Source: Nakamurella deserti
Lineage (GTDB): Bacteria > Actinomycetota > Actinomycetes > Mycobacteriales > Nakamurellaceae
NCBI RefSeq assembly: GCF_003260015.1
Contig: NZ_QCXS01000001.1
Coordinates: 1-64,000 of the forward strand
DNA length: 64,000 nucleotides
Direction: 5' to 3'
Notes under the pieces: generated by a model
The model's input: the letters and a program-made list of their open reading frames with translations, nothing else
The model's database searches: none
Told to the model about the DNA's origin: nothing
Translations under genes and position numbers: made by a program
Part shown: positions 43,555-52,631 of the stretch, in pieces
Layout of the letters: every line of letters starts with the position of its first letter
Position numbering within the stretch: the stretch's first letter is position 1

Positions 43555-43560
43555 TAAGAT
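43555..43560 (+). promoter_or_regulatory. Putative -10 box of the nudix gene (leaderless)
   Basis: TAAGAT fits the TANNNT consensus and ends 6 bases before the GTG at 43567. No Shine-Dalgarno lies between, so a leaderless transcript is likely. It would drive the nudix - DUF6049 - murJ operon. Confidence 0.5.
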
Positions 43561-43566
43561 CACCAG

Positions 43567-44052
43567 GTGTCCACTCCTCGTCCCGTGCCTGGTCGGCGGC
43601 CCGCCGTCCGCGCCGCGGCGCGCCGGACCGATGAGGTTTCCGCAGGTGGACTCGTCGTCCGGGTCGACGACGGGATCGCCGTCGCCGCGATCATCGGACG
43701 GCTGGACCGCCGGGGCCGACTGCGCTGGTCACTGCCCAAGGGGCACCTCGAAGCCGGCGAGACCACCGAGCAGGCGGCGGTCCGCGAGGTCGAGGAGGAG
43801 ACCGGCATCGCCGGCCGGATCACCGCACGGCTGGGCAGTGTCGACTACTCCTTCGCCGCCGCCGGCCGCCGCATCCACAAACGCGTGCACCACTTCCTGA
43901 TGGAGGCGGTCTCGGGTGAGCTGTCCGACGCCGACGTGGAGGTCACCGAGGTGGCCTGGGTGCCGCTGACCGATCTGCCGGGCCGGCTCGCCTACGCCGG
44001 CGAACGTCGGCTGGTGGCCCGCGCGACGGAGATCCTCGCGGAGTCCGCGTGA
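43567..44052 (+). CDS. Nudix hydrolase (MutT4-like)
   Basis: 161 residues. The Nudix box is exact (residues 59-81): GHLEAGETTEQAAVREVEEE followed by TGI, matching Gx5Ex7REUxEExGU. It should hydrolyse a nucleoside-diphosphate-linked compound using Mg. Its position before a large secreted protein and murJ equals that of Rv3908 (mutT4) in Mycobacterium tuberculosis. The GTG at 43567 follows a -10-like hexamer rather than a ribosome-binding site. Its stop overlaps the next gene's GTG (GTGA), so the operon is tightly coupled. The basic, Pro-rich first 20 residues are not part of the fold. Confidence 0.92.
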   Translation: MSTPRPVPGRRPAVRAAARRTDEVSAGGLVVRVDDGIAVAAIIGRLDRRGRLRWSLPKGHLEAGETTEQAAVREVEEETGIAGRITARLGSVDYSFAAAGRRIHKRVHHFLMEAVSGELSDADVEVTEVAWVPLTDLPGRLAYAGERRLVARATEILAESA

Positions 44053-46421
44053 CGCGTCCGGTGCGACGGATCCGCTGGCTACTGGCCGCGGTGCTCGCCG
44101 TCGCCGTGAGCACGCCGCTGGTGACGACGCCCCCGCCGGCCGGGGCGGCCGCACCGCAGGGTGAGTACGCCGGCACCCTGCGCTTCGAGGTCCGCAGCCT
44201 CACCCCCGCGCTCGTGTCACCGACGGAGTCGACCGTGGTGATCCGCGGCTCGATGGTCAACACCGGCAGCGAGGAGCTCACCGGAGTGGTCGCCCGGTTC
44301 CAGCGCGGCGAGGCCCTGAGCAGCACCGACGAGGTCCGCCGGGCGATCGACGACCCCGGCCAGCCGGAGAGCGTGCTGACCGGGTTCACTCCGGTGACCG
44401 ACACGATCGCGGCCGGCCAGACGGTCGACTTCACCCTGGAGACCGACGCCTTCAGCCGCCCCCGGGTCGGCCTCGGCGTCACGGCCCCCGGCGTGTACCC
44501 GGTGATGGTCAACGTCAACGCCGGCTTCGACTCCGGCCCCGAGGACGGGGCCCGGGTCGGCGAGTTGCACACCCTGCTGACCGTCGGCTCGGTGCCCGGC
44601 GGCACTCCCGCCACGGGCACCCGGCAGGCCGTGAGCATGCTGATGCCGTTGGTGGACCGGCCGCACCGGGACCCGACCGGCGCGTTCTTCGACGACGACC
44701 TGGCCGCCCTGATCAGCACCGGCGGGCGGCTGGAGGACGTGCTGTCCGCCGCCGAAGCCCCTGACCTGCCCGCCGGCGCGGTCACCCTGGCCGTGGACCC
44801 GGAGCTGCTCGAGGAATTGCGGTTGATGGCGCAGGGCTACGTCGTCGGACCCTCCGTCGTCACCCTCGGTCCCGCGGACCCGGCCGGGTCCACCACCGCG
44901 TCGTCGACCACCGGTGCCGCTCCCCCGCCGACCGGCGGCGCCACTTCCCCGGACACCGCGGGTGCGGCGCCCTCTTCCCCGGTCGCCCCGTCCTCGGCCG
45001 GCCTCGACACAGCCACCACCACCTCGGGTGCGGGGGCGGCCACCACGTCCGCGACGGCGTCGGACGCCGCCTTCCAGCCCGTGCCCGGCCCGGACACGGT
45101 GCCCGGTGCCGGTGCGGGCGCCGCGGCGGACTTCCTGGGACGGCTGCGGGCGCTGGCCACCACCACGCCGGTGCTCGTCCTGCCCTACACCGACATCGAC
45201 GCGACGGCGGCGGTGCGGGCGAACCATCCGGAGCAGGTGACGTCGGCGGTCGCGCAGGGCCGCGCGCTCGCCACGGCCGTCCTCGGCCCGCAGGCGCAGC
45301 TGATCACCGACGTCGGATGGCCCATCGACGGGCTCGTCGACCCGATGACGCTGTCCGTGTTGCGCAGCACCGGACAGGACACCGTCGTCCTCGACCGGGC
45401 CGGGGTCGAGGACGTCACCGGTGACCGCGCCACCATCGGCACCGGCTCGGGCGACGTCACCGCGGTGCTGGCCACGGCGTCGGTGCCGGACAGCCCGGTC
45501 GATCTCAACCACTTCACCGCCCTCACCGCCCAGCGGTGGCTCAGCGGCGACACGGCCGCCACCGTGATCGCCCCACCCCGCAGCTGGCAGCCCGACCGCG
45601 ACGAGTACGCCGCCCTCACCGACCTGATGCGCACCCTGGGCGGCAGCGGTCTCGTCGACGGCCTTCCCATCGACCGCGTCGCGTCGCGGGCGGCCACCGG
45701 TGACGGTGCGGCCGCCCGGTTGGCCTACCCGGACGCCGCCGCCGCCCGGGAACTGCCGGTGCGACTGTTCGCCGAGGTGCAGGGACTGGCCGGACTGATG
45801 GCCTCGACCCAGGCCGCCTTCGATCCGCTGCCCACCGACGACCGGACGACCATCGCACCCGACGACATCTTCGCCGGCACCCAGGCCGGACTGTCCCGGC
45901 AGGCGGCCGGCGGGTTCCGGGCCGACCTCGGCGCCGCCAACCGGTCGAACGCCGCGGTGCAGGATCTCGTCGACGCCGTGCAGAGCGGCGTCGGCATCAG
46001 TCCACCGGCCAGCGTGTACACCCTGACCTCGGCCACGTCCCCGCTGCTGGTGACCATCGCGAACCGGCTGCCCTACGCCGCCCACGTCCGCATCTCCGTC
46101 GACGCCAGCGACGCCTTCCGGGCCGGCATCACGGTCACCGACGTCGGGGTGCAGACCGTGCCGGCCGCCGGGGTGATCCAGGTGCTGCTGCCGTCGGAGG
46201 TGACCCGCTCCGGCGCGCTGAGCCTGAAGGTGAAGCTGACCACCCCGGACGGCGCCGCCTGGGGCCCGGAGCAGGAACTCCAGCTGCGGTCGACGGCGAT
46301 CGGCTCGTTCACCGTGGTGCTGATCATCGCCGCGGGCGCGATCGTGGTGCTGACCACCGCGATCCGCATCCGCAAGCGGTACCGGCAGCGCCGGGAACGG
46401 ATCGCGGCCGGACTCCAGTGA
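44049..46421 (+). CDS. DUF6049-type secreted/membrane-anchored protein (Rv3909-like)
   Basis: 790 residues. Signal peptide at 1-33 (RWLLAAVLAVAVSTPLV, cleavage near AGAAA). A single C-terminal helix (about 758-778, GSFTVVLIIAAGAIVVLTTAI) is followed by a basic tail (RIRKRYRQRRER), so the bulk is extracytoplasmic with a short cytoplasmic end. A Ser/Thr/Pro/Ala-rich insert lies at about 280-345. The gene sits between nudix and murJ exactly as Rv3909 does in mycobacteria; the conserved link suggests a part in cell-wall assembly, but the function is unknown. GTG start at 44049 and GTGA overlap at both ends mark an operon. Confidence 0.85.
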   Translation: MTRPVRRIRWLLAAVLAVAVSTPLVTTPPPAGAAAPQGEYAGTLRFEVRSLTPALVSPTESTVVIRGSMVNTGSEELTGVVARFQRGEALSSTDEVRRAIDDPGQPESVLTGFTPVTDTIAAGQTVDFTLETDAFSRPRVGLGVTAPGVYPVMVNVNAGFDSGPEDGARVGELHTLLTVGSVPGGTPATGTRQAVSMLMPLVDRPHRDPTGAFFDDDLAALISTGGRLEDVLSAAEAPDLPAGAVTLAVDPELLEELRLMAQGYVVGPSVVTLGPADPAGSTTASSTTGAAPPPTGGATSPDTAGAAPSSPVAPSSAGLDTATTTSGAGAATTSATASDAAFQPVPGPDTVPGAGAGAAADFLGRLRALATTTPVLVLPYTDIDATAAVRANHPEQVTSAVAQGRALATAVLGPQAQLITDVGWPIDGLVDPMTLSVLRSTGQDTVVLDRAGVEDVTGDRATIGTGSGDVTAVLATASVPDSPVDLNHFTALTAQRWLSGDTAATVIAPPRSWQPDRDEYAALTDLMRTLGGSGLVDGLPIDRVASRAATGDGAAARLAYPDAAAARELPVRLFAEVQGLAGLMASTQAAFDPLPTDDRTTIAPDDIFAGTQAGLSRQAAGGFRADLGAANRSNAAVQDLVDAVQSGVGISPPASVYTLTSATSPLLVTIANRLPYAAHVRISVDASDAFRAGITVTDVGVQTVPAAGVIQVLLPSEVTRSGALSLKVKLTTPDGAAWGPEQELQLRSTAIGSFTVVLIIAAGAIVVLTTAIRIRKRYRQRRERIAAGLQ

Positions 46422-49400
46422 GCCGCCCCGAGAGCAGCGACACCACCCAGTACACCGACACCGAGGGGAGTCCCCCTGTGACCGCCACGGCCACCCCGTC
46501 CCCGCGGGGGATCGTCCGCGCCAGTGCGCTGATGGCGGTGGCCGCGCTCACCAGCCGGGTGACCGGGCTGCTGTCGAAGGTGGTGCTGCTCGGGGTTCTC
46601 GGGCTCACCGTCAACGATTCCTACTGGCTCGCGAACACGCTGCCCAACATCGTCTTCGAGCTCCTGATCGGCGGGGTGCTGACGTCGGTGGCCATCCCGC
46701 TGCTGGCCCGCGCGCAGCGCAGCGATCCCGACGGCGGCGTCGCCTACACGCAGCAACTGGTGACCCTGGCCCTCGTGGCCCTGACGGTGACCACCCTCGT
46801 CGCCGTCGCGGCGGCACCGTTGCTCATCGATCTGTACCTGTCCCCCTCGTTCCAGGGCGACACCCGGCTCGCGACGGTGCTGGCCTACCTGCTGCTCCCG
46901 CAGATCCTCTTCTACGGGCTGGCCGCCCTCTTCGGAGCGATCCTCAACACCAAGGAGCGGTTCGCCGGACCGGCCTGGGCGCCGGTCCTGAACAACGTCG
47001 TGGTCATCGGCATGGCCGTCTACCTCGCCTTCCTGCCGGGTGGCCTGAACGGGGTCGTCGGCCGCAGCGGCGACCGGGACCTCTTCGGCCCGCCGACCAC
47101 GACCCAGATCCTGGTGCTGGGCATCGGCACCACCGCGGGAATCGTGCTCCAGGCGATGGTGCTGCTGCCGTCGTTGCGCAGGGCCGGCTTCCGTTTCCGG
47201 TGGCGTCTGCGGTGGGACGCGCGGATGGGCGAGGCCGGTGGATTGGCGGGCTGGGCGGTCGCCTACGTGGTGGTGTCGCAGGTCGGCTACGTCGTCGCGA
47301 CCAACCTCGCCAGCCGCGTCGACGGCGGCATCAGCACCTTCAGCTTCGCCAATCTCCTGTTCCAGACGCCCTACGGGATCCTCGGCGTCTCGGTGCTGAC
47401 CGCGGTGATGCCCCGGATGAGCAGGCACGCGGCAGCCGGCGAGATGGAGTTGGTCAAGGACGACGTCTCGCTGGCCAACCGTCTGTCGACCGTGGCGCTG
47501 CTGCCGATCACCGCCGGCGTGCTGGCGCTGTCCGGTGCGATCGGAGTGCTCACATCGGCCTACAACAAGGTGTCCATCGACGCCGCCATCCAGATCGGGA
47601 TCACGTTCGCGGCCCTCGGTGTGGGGCTCGTGCCGCTGGCCATGACGTTGGTCCAGATGCGTGTCTTCTACGCGATGAAGGACGGCCGGACCCCGGTCGT
47701 CATCAACGCGGTCATGGTGGGCATCAGGATCCCGCTGTTCCTGCTCGCCGCCACCCTCTCACCGGACCTGCTCATCCCGGGTCTGGCCGGCGCGACCGCG
47801 ATCTCATACATCGTCGGTGCCGTGGTCGGGGAGCTGTGGCTGCGCCATCGTTTCGGCCCGATGGGCAGCCGTCGGATGCTGCGCACCCTGGCCAAGATGG
47901 CTGTGGCCTCCGTCGTGGCCGGCGGCGCCGCCTTCGGCGTCGTCCGTCTCGGTTGGGGTGGTCATCCTGACGGCTGGTGGGCGGCGCTGGCTCAGGGCCT
48001 GGCCGGTGGCGCGGTCGGCGCCCTGGTCATCGCCGTCGCCGCGGTGCTGCTCAAGGTCGAGGAGTTCGAACCCCTGGTCCGTCGACTCCGGGTGATCGTG
48101 CGCCGCCAGGGTCGTCAGGTGGGTTCGGGAGGAGACCCAGCAGGTAGCGTGGCTACGACCGATGTCGACCTCCCCGATGTGGCGAGCAGAGAGCAGGTGA
48201 GCATCCCGGTGAGCCGCGACCCCTCCGCTCCGGACGAGTCCGACTCCACCCGCACCGCTCCCGACCTCTCCACCGTGACCCCCGCCCCGGCATCCGGGTC
48301 GCAGGTGCCGCCCGGCCGTGACGACACGCCGGCCGGCAGCGCTCCGCGCGCCGAGTCCGACGCCGCCCGGGTGGCTCCCGGCTCGATGGTCGGCGGTCGC
48401 TACCGCCTGGTCAGCCTGGTGGCGGTGGACGCCGGAGGGAACCGCTTCTGGCGGGCGAAGGACACCGTGCTCCCCCGGGACATGGCCGTGACGCTGCTGC
48501 CCGACGGGCCCAGCACCAACGCCACGGTGACCACCACGCTGCGCGCCGGCCGCCTGCACCACATCGGCCTGCCGCAGACGCTGGACCTCGGCACAGAGAA
48601 CGGCATGTCCTACGTCGTCGGCCAGTGGGTCGACGGCGCCACCCTCACCGACCTGCTCGCCGGCGGTCCGCTCGACGGCGACGTCGCCGGGTCGGTCACG
48701 GCCAAGGTGGCCGACGCGGTCGCCGAGGCACACCGCAACGGCATCGCCCTCGGCGCGCTGCACCCCTCGCTGGTGCGGGTCAACTTCGACGGACAGGTGC
48801 GGCTCAGTCACGTCCTGGCCTACCCCGGAGCGACCCCGGAGCAGGACATCCGCGCGGTCGGCGCGCTGCTGTACCTGATGATCACCGGAACCTTCCCGCT
48901 GCCCCAGAACGGGATGAGTCCACCGCTGACCGCGGCGCCCACCGGCGGTGGTCGCGAGCTGCCCGCCGACGAGGTGCGCACCACCGCCCCGGCCGGGTTG
49001 TCCGCGCTGGCCGAGCGCGCGCTGCACCCGGAGGGACCGCACGGCGTCCGCTCGGCCGCCGCCATCGCCGCGCTGCTGCACAGCGCCGAGGCCGTTCCGG
49101 TCGCCGCCGGCGCGGAACCCGACGAGGAGCCGGTGCTCACGGCCGGTCAGCTCGCCGAACGCCGACTGATCCGGGAGCGCCGCGCCAAGCTCGGCGTCGC
49201 GGGGGTCATGCTGCTCGCGCTGACCGTGCTGGTCGCCATCGTCATCGGCAGCGCGATCAAGCGCGTGGTGGACTCGGTGCAGGACCCGGTCATCACCTCC
49301 GACCAGGCTCTCGACGTCACCCCCGAGACCCTCGCCCCGACGGCCGGCGACACGTCGGCGCCGGTGGACACCGCGACGCCGGAGACCACCGCGGAGGCGC

Positions 49401-49912
49401 CGCCCACGAGCGCTGCGGTCACCCCGGTGCCGGTGGCGATCACCGCCGGCGAGGTCTACGACCCGCAGGGCCGGGGTCAGAAGGACTACGTCAGCTACAT
49501 CGACCGCGCCTTCGACGGCGATCCCGGCACGGCCTGGCAGACCTTCGCCTACTTCCAGCAGTTCGGGCCGAACGGGCTCAAGACCGGTGTCGGGTTGATG
49601 CTGACGCTGGACCGCGAGGTGAGACCGCTCACCGTCACGGTCGCGACGACCACCCCGAGCACGGCGGACTGCGCCACCACGAACAACTGCATGAAGGTCC
49701 AGATCCGCGCGTCGGACGGCGACATCGACGCCCCGCTCGACGCCACCACCGTGCTGGCCGAGTCGCAGATCGGCGACGCGCCCGCGGCCATCGCGATCCC
49801 CGACACCGCGCCGACCTCGCGCTACCTGATCGTGTTCGTGTCCGGGCTGACCGGCGGCGGCAACAACTGGGAAGCGTCGCTGAGCGAGATCCAGGTGACC
49901 GCGGCGGGCTGA
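46418..49912 (+). CDS. murJ: MurJ lipid II flippase fused to pseudokinase and extracytoplasmic domain
   Basis: 1,164 residues. About 30-545 is the MurJ/MviN flippase with some 14 helices (TSRVTGLLSKVVLLGVLG; LANTLPNIVFELLIGGVLTS), which moves lipid II outward. After a Ser/Thr/Pro-rich cytoplasmic linker (575-655) comes a kinase-like domain (about 657-885) starting GGRYRLVSLV; the VAIK Lys, HRD and DFG motifs are missing (LGALHPSL, LSHVLAYPG), so it is a pseudokinase. A further membrane helix (about 928-950) leads to a C-terminal discoidin-like domain (about 1005-1164). Mycobacterial MviN (Rv3910) has the same plan and its phosphorylated pseudokinase recruits FhaA. GTGA overlap with the upstream gene. 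Confidence 0.95.
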   Translation: MSRPESSDTTQYTDTEGSPPVTATATPSPRGIVRASALMAVAALTSRVTGLLSKVVLLGVLGLTVNDSYWLANTLPNIVFELLIGGVLTSVAIPLLARAQRSDPDGGVAYTQQLVTLALVALTVTTLVAVAAAPLLIDLYLSPSFQGDTRLATVLAYLLLPQILFYGLAALFGAILNTKERFAGPAWAPVLNNVVVIGMAVYLAFLPGGLNGVVGRSGDRDLFGPPTTTQILVLGIGTTAGIVLQAMVLLPSLRRAGFRFRWRLRWDARMGEAGGLAGWAVAYVVVSQVGYVVATNLASRVDGGISTFSFANLLFQTPYGILGVSVLTAVMPRMSRHAAAGEMELVKDDVSLANRLSTVALLPITAGVLALSGAIGVLTSAYNKVSIDAAIQIGITFAALGVGLVPLAMTLVQMRVFYAMKDGRTPVVINAVMVGIRIPLFLLAATLSPDLLIPGLAGATAISYIVGAVVGELWLRHRFGPMGSRRMLRTLAKMAVASVVAGGAAFGVVRLGWGGHPDGWWAALAQGLAGGAVGALVIAVAAVLLKVEEFEPLVRRLRVIVRRQGRQVGSGGDPAGSVATTDVDLPDVASREQVSIPVSRDPSAPDESDSTRTAPDLSTVTPAPASGSQVPPGRDDTPAGSAPRAESDAARVAPGSMVGGRYRLVSLVAVDAGGNRFWRAKDTVLPRDMAVTLLPDGPSTNATVTTTLRAGRLHHIGLPQTLDLGTENGMSYVVGQWVDGATLTDLLAGGPLDGDVAGSVTAKVADAVAEAHRNGIALGALHPSLVRVNFDGQVRLSHVLAYPGATPEQDIRAVGALLYLMITGTFPLPQNGMSPPLTAAPTGGGRELPADEVRTTAPAGLSALAERALHPEGPHGVRSAAAIAALLHSAEAVPVAAGAEPDEEPVLTAGQLAERRLIRERRAKLGVAGVMLLALTVLVAIVIGSAIKRVVDSVQDPVITSDQALDVTPETLAPTAGDTSAPVDTATPETTAEAPPTSAAVTPVPVAITAGEVYDPQGRGQKDYVSYIDRAFDGDPGTAWQTFAYFQQFGPNGLKTGVGLMLTLDREVRPLTVTVATTTPSTADCATTNNCMKVQIRASDGDIDAPLDATTVLAESQIGDAPAAIAIPDTAPTSRYLIVFVSGLTGGGNNWEASLSEIQVTAAG

Positions 49913-49943
49913 GAACCGTCCGTACGCGCCGGTCGCGGCGCCG

Positions 49944-49958
49944 CCCGGGATGCCCGGG
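49944..49958 (+). terminator. Short hairpin after murJ
   Basis: CCCGGG-ATG-CCCGGG forms a 6-bp GC stem 31 bases beyond the murJ stop and just before the trxB promoter. It may act as a weak terminator that insulates the thioredoxin genes. Confidence 0.35.
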
Positions 49959-49962
49959 ACGG

Positions 49963-49988
49963 GGAATGAACGCCGGTATCGTGGCGTT
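49963..49988 (+). promoter_or_regulatory. SigR/SigH-type promoter of trxB-trxA
   Basis: GGAAT (49963-49967), an 18-base spacer and GTT (49986-49988) match exactly the GGAAT-N18-GTT consensus of the thiol-oxidative-stress sigma factor SigR (Streptomyces) or SigH (Mycobacterium). trxB is a known regulon member in both. It lies about 100 bases before the trxB start. A second GGAAC at 50005 has a poorer downstream partner. Confidence 0.65.
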
Positions 49989-50089
49989 CCAGCGGGTGCG
50001 TCCGGGAACCTCCGGAGGCACCGTTTCCGTAGTACACGACATGCGCGGCCGGTCGGGTGAGTCCCGGCGTCAGGCCGGTGAGGAGTCAC

Positions 50090-51073
50090 GTGACCACGCT
50101 TCATGACGTCATCGTCATCGGATCCGGCCCGGCCGGGTACACCGCCGCCATCTACCTGGCGCGCGCGGACCTGAAGCCGCTGGTGTTCGAGGGCTCGCAG
50201 CTGGGTGGCGCGCTGATGACGACCACCGAGGTGGAGAACTTCCCCGGTTTCCCGGAGGGCATCCAGGGTCCCGACCTGATGGTCAAGATGCGTGAGCAGG
50301 CCGCGCGCTTCGGTGCGGATCTGCGCAGCGAGGACGTCGAGTCCGTCGAGCTGGACGGCCCGGTCAAGAAGGTCCGGGTGGACGGCAACGAGTACCTCGC
50401 CCGCGCCGTCGTGCTGGCGACCGGTTCGGCCGCCCGCTACCTCGACCTCCCCGACGAGCAGCGGCTGATCGGCCGTGGCGTGTCGGCGTGCGCGACCTGT
50501 GACGGCTTCTTCTTCCGCGACCAGGACGTCGCCGTCGTGGGCGGCGGCGACTCGGCCATGGAGGAGGCGACGTTCCTGTCGCGATTCGCCCGGTCGGTCA
50601 CGATCGTGCACCGCCGTGACACCTTCCGCGCCAGCGCGATCATGTTGGACCGCGCCAAGGCCGACCCGAAGATCCGCTGGGCCACCGACGCCGCCGTCAC
50701 GGGGGTCCGGGGCGACTCCAGCGTGGAGGGGCTCGAACTCACCGACACCCGCACCGGAGAGACCCGCGACCTGGACGTGACCGGCCTGTTCCTGGCCATC
50801 GGTCACGATCCGCGCTCGCAGCTGTTCCGCGGGCAGGTCGCCGTCGACGACGAGGGCTACGTGCAGACCCGTGGTCGTACCTCGCTCACCGACATCGCCG
50901 GGGTCTTCGCGTGTGGTGACCTGGTCGACCACATCTACCGGCAGGCCATCACCGCCGCCGGCTCGGGGTGCGCGGCCGCGTTGGACGCCCAGCACTACCT
51001 GGCGTCGCACGGCGCGCACACCACCGATCCGGAACCGGAGCTCGCCGCCGACCCGGTCCCGGTCTCGGTCTGA
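50090..51073 (+). CDS. trxB: Thioredoxin-disulfide reductase
   Basis: 327 residues. FAD-binding GSGPAG at 11-16, redox-active CATC at 134-137, NADPH-binding [14 protein letters not shown] and the C-terminal FAD motif GVFACGD are all present. It reduces thioredoxin with NADPH in the cytoplasm. The GTG at 50090 follows AGGAG at 50081-50085, better placed than the in-frame upstream codon at 50057. It is followed by trxA, 51 bases away. The gene order murJ-trxB matches mycobacteria, except that sigM and its anti-sigma gene are missing between them. Confidence 0.97.
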   Translation: MTTLHDVIVIGSGPAGYTAAIYLARADLKPLVFEGSQLGGALMTTTEVENFPGFPEGIQGPDLMVKMREQAARFGADLRSEDVESVELDGPVKKVRVDGNEYLARAVVLATGSAARYLDLPDEQRLIGRGVSACATCDGFFFRDQDVAVVGGGDSAMEEATFLSRFARSVTIVHRRDTFRASAIMLDRAKADPKIRWATDAAVTGVRGDSSVEGLELTDTRTGETRDLDVTGLFLAIGHDPRSQLFRGQVAVDDEGYVQTRGRTSLTDIAGVFACGDLVDHIYRQAITAAGSGCAAALDAQHYLASHGAHTTDPEPELAADPVPVSV

Positions 51074-51124
51074 TCTCCCCACTCCCCCGTCTTTCCCCGC
51101 ACCACCTGAACTGAAGGAGCCACC

Positions 51125-51460
51125 ATGGCCACCGGAACCAGCAACACCGTCACCGTCACCGACGCGAGCTTCGCCGACGACGTCCTGATGTCCGACAAGC
51201 CGGTCATCGTCGACTTCTGGGCGGAGTGGTGCGGGCCGTGCCGGATGGTCGCCCCGGTGCTCGAGGAGATCGCCGGTGCCCACCGCGACAAGGTGACCAT
51301 CGCCAAGATCGACGTCGACGCCAACCCGCAGGTCTCGCAGGACTACAAGATCCTGTCGATCCCCACGCTGCTGGTCTTCCAGGGCGGCAAGCCGGTCAAG
51401 CAGATCATCGGGGCCAAGCCGAAGGCAGCGCTGCTGGCGGAGTTCGCCGAGTACCTGTGA
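51125..51460 (+). CDS. trxA: Thioredoxin
   Basis: 111 residues, the standard size. The active site WCGPC (C36, C39) and the cis-proline loop SIPTLLVF are intact. It transfers electrons from TrxB to ribonucleotide reductase, methionine sulfoxide reductases and other disulfides. ATG at 51125 is preceded by AAGGAG. Probably co-transcribed with trxB from the SigR-type promoter. The mycobacterial counterpart is trxC. Confidence 0.97.
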   Translation: MATGTSNTVTVTDASFADDVLMSDKPVIVDFWAEWCGPCRMVAPVLEEIAGAHRDKVTIAKIDVDANPQVSQDYKILSIPTLLVFQGGKPVKQIIGAKPKAALLAEFAEYL

Positions 51461-51467
51461 GCCGGGT

Positions 51468-51473
51468 TACGGT
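51468..51473 (+). promoter_or_regulatory. Putative -10 box of the cwlM-like gene (leaderless)
   Basis: TACGGT fits TANNNT and ends 6 bases before the ATG at 51480. There is no Shine-Dalgarno in between (AAACGG). A promoter of its own would allow expression independent of trxBA. Confidence 0.4.
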
Positions 51474-51479
51474 AAACGG

Positions 51480-52631
51480 ATGTTGCTCAGGCGCGGAGAC
51501 CACGGCTCACTCGTAGCCTCGGTCCGGTCCACCCTGGCGTCGCTGACCCTGCTGCCGCCGGACCTCGACACCCCCGACTCGGCCGTCGTCTTCGACGACG
51601 GCCTGGACGCGGCGGTGCGGGCGTTCCAGCAGCAGCGGGGTCTGATCGTCGACGGCATCGTCGGTCCGATGACGCTGCGGTCGCTCAACGACGCCCGCTG
51701 GCGGGTCGGTGACCGGATGCTGGCGTACACCCTGTCGGCCCCGATGACCGGGGACGACGTGCTGGCGCTGCAGCAGCGGTTGGCCGAGCTCGGCTACAAC
51801 ACCGGCCAGACCGACGGCATCTTCGGGCCCAAGACCGACCGCTGTGTGCGCGAGTTCCAGCGCGACCGCGGGCTGTCCGACGACGGCGTGTTCGGGCCGC
51901 AGACCTTCAAGGAACTGACCCGGATGGGCCGGATGGTCACCGGAGGCCGTGCCCAGTTCCTCCGTGAGCAGCAGACCGCCCGCCGGCGCGGGCCGGGACT
52001 GCGCGGCAAGCGCATCGTGCTCGACCCGGCGCTCGGCGGGGACGACACCGGGTGGGAGGTCGACGGGCTGTGCGCCCGCGACCTGTCGTTCGACATCGCC
52101 CGGCGCCTCGAGGGCCGGATGACGGCCACCGGCATGGAGACGTTCCTGACCCGGGGCCAACGCGAGAACCCGACGCAGGCGGAGCGGGCCGAGGTCGCCA
52201 ACGCGGTGGACGCGGATCTGCTGATCAGCCTCAACGTGGACGGGTGCGCGTCACCGCTGGCGGAGGGGATCGCCGCCTTCCACTTCGGTACCGACGCGGG
52301 CGGCTCCTCCACCCTGGGTGAGACGCTGGCCGCGTTGATCCAGCGTGAGGTCGTCGCCCGGACGCACTTCGTGGACTGCCGGGTGCAGCACCGGCCCTGG
52401 GACATCCTGCGGTTGACGCAGATGCCCGCCGTCCGGATCGATCTCGGCTACCTCACGAACCCGGGCAACCGGGCCGCGCTGGCGCGCGAGGAGTTCCGCG
52501 ACACCGTCGCCGACGGCATCCTGGTCGCGGTGAAGCGGCTCTACCTGGACGGCCGCGACGAGCCGCACACCGGCACGTTCACCTTCTCCGACCTGCTGGC
52601 CTACGAGCAGACCCGGACCGCCGCGATCTGA
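51480..52631 (+). CDS. cwlM: CwlM-like cytoplasmic pseudo-amidase, probable MurA regulator
   Basis: 383 residues, no signal peptide. Two peptidoglycan-binding-like repeats (about 5-70 and 90-150; AFQQQRGLIVDGIVGP, EFQRDRGLSDDGVFGP) precede an Amidase_3 domain (about 175-365). The zinc site is lost: the DPGHGG His is replaced in DPALGG (182-187), the SIHAN-type His in SLNVDG (250-255), and the catalytic Glu is D321 in RIDLGYLTN. So it should not cut peptidoglycan. In Mycobacterium the orthologue is a cytoplasmic PknB substrate that activates MurA. The same role is inferred here from synteny and the lack of export signal. Its last 31 bases overlap the convergent GNAT gene. Confidence 0.88.
   Translation: MLLRRGDHGSLVASVRSTLASLTLLPPDLDTPDSAVVFDDGLDAAVRAFQQQRGLIVDGIVGPMTLRSLNDARWRVGDRMLAYTLSAPMTGDDVLALQQRLAELGYNTGQTDGIFGPKTDRCVREFQRDRGLSDDGVFGPQTFKELTRMGRMVTGGRAQFLREQQTARRRGPGLRGKRIVLDPALGGDDTGWEVDGLCARDLSFDIARRLEGRMTATGMETFLTRGQRENPTQAERAEVANAVDADLLISLNVDGCASPLAEGIAAFHFGTDAGGSSTLGETLAALIQREVVARTHFVDCRVQHRPWDILRLTQMPAVRIDLGYLTNPGNRAALAREEFRDTVADGILVAVKRLYLDGRDEPHTGTFTFSDLLAYEQTRTAAI

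Noticed and set aside
50057-50089. Earlier trxB start
   Set aside because: The added residues are absent from the family, and AGGAG is correctly spaced for the GTG at 50090.
46600-51283. Long minus-strand frames opposite murJ and trxB
   Set aside because: They are low-complexity Arg/Gly/His-rich antisense frames across clearly coding genes.
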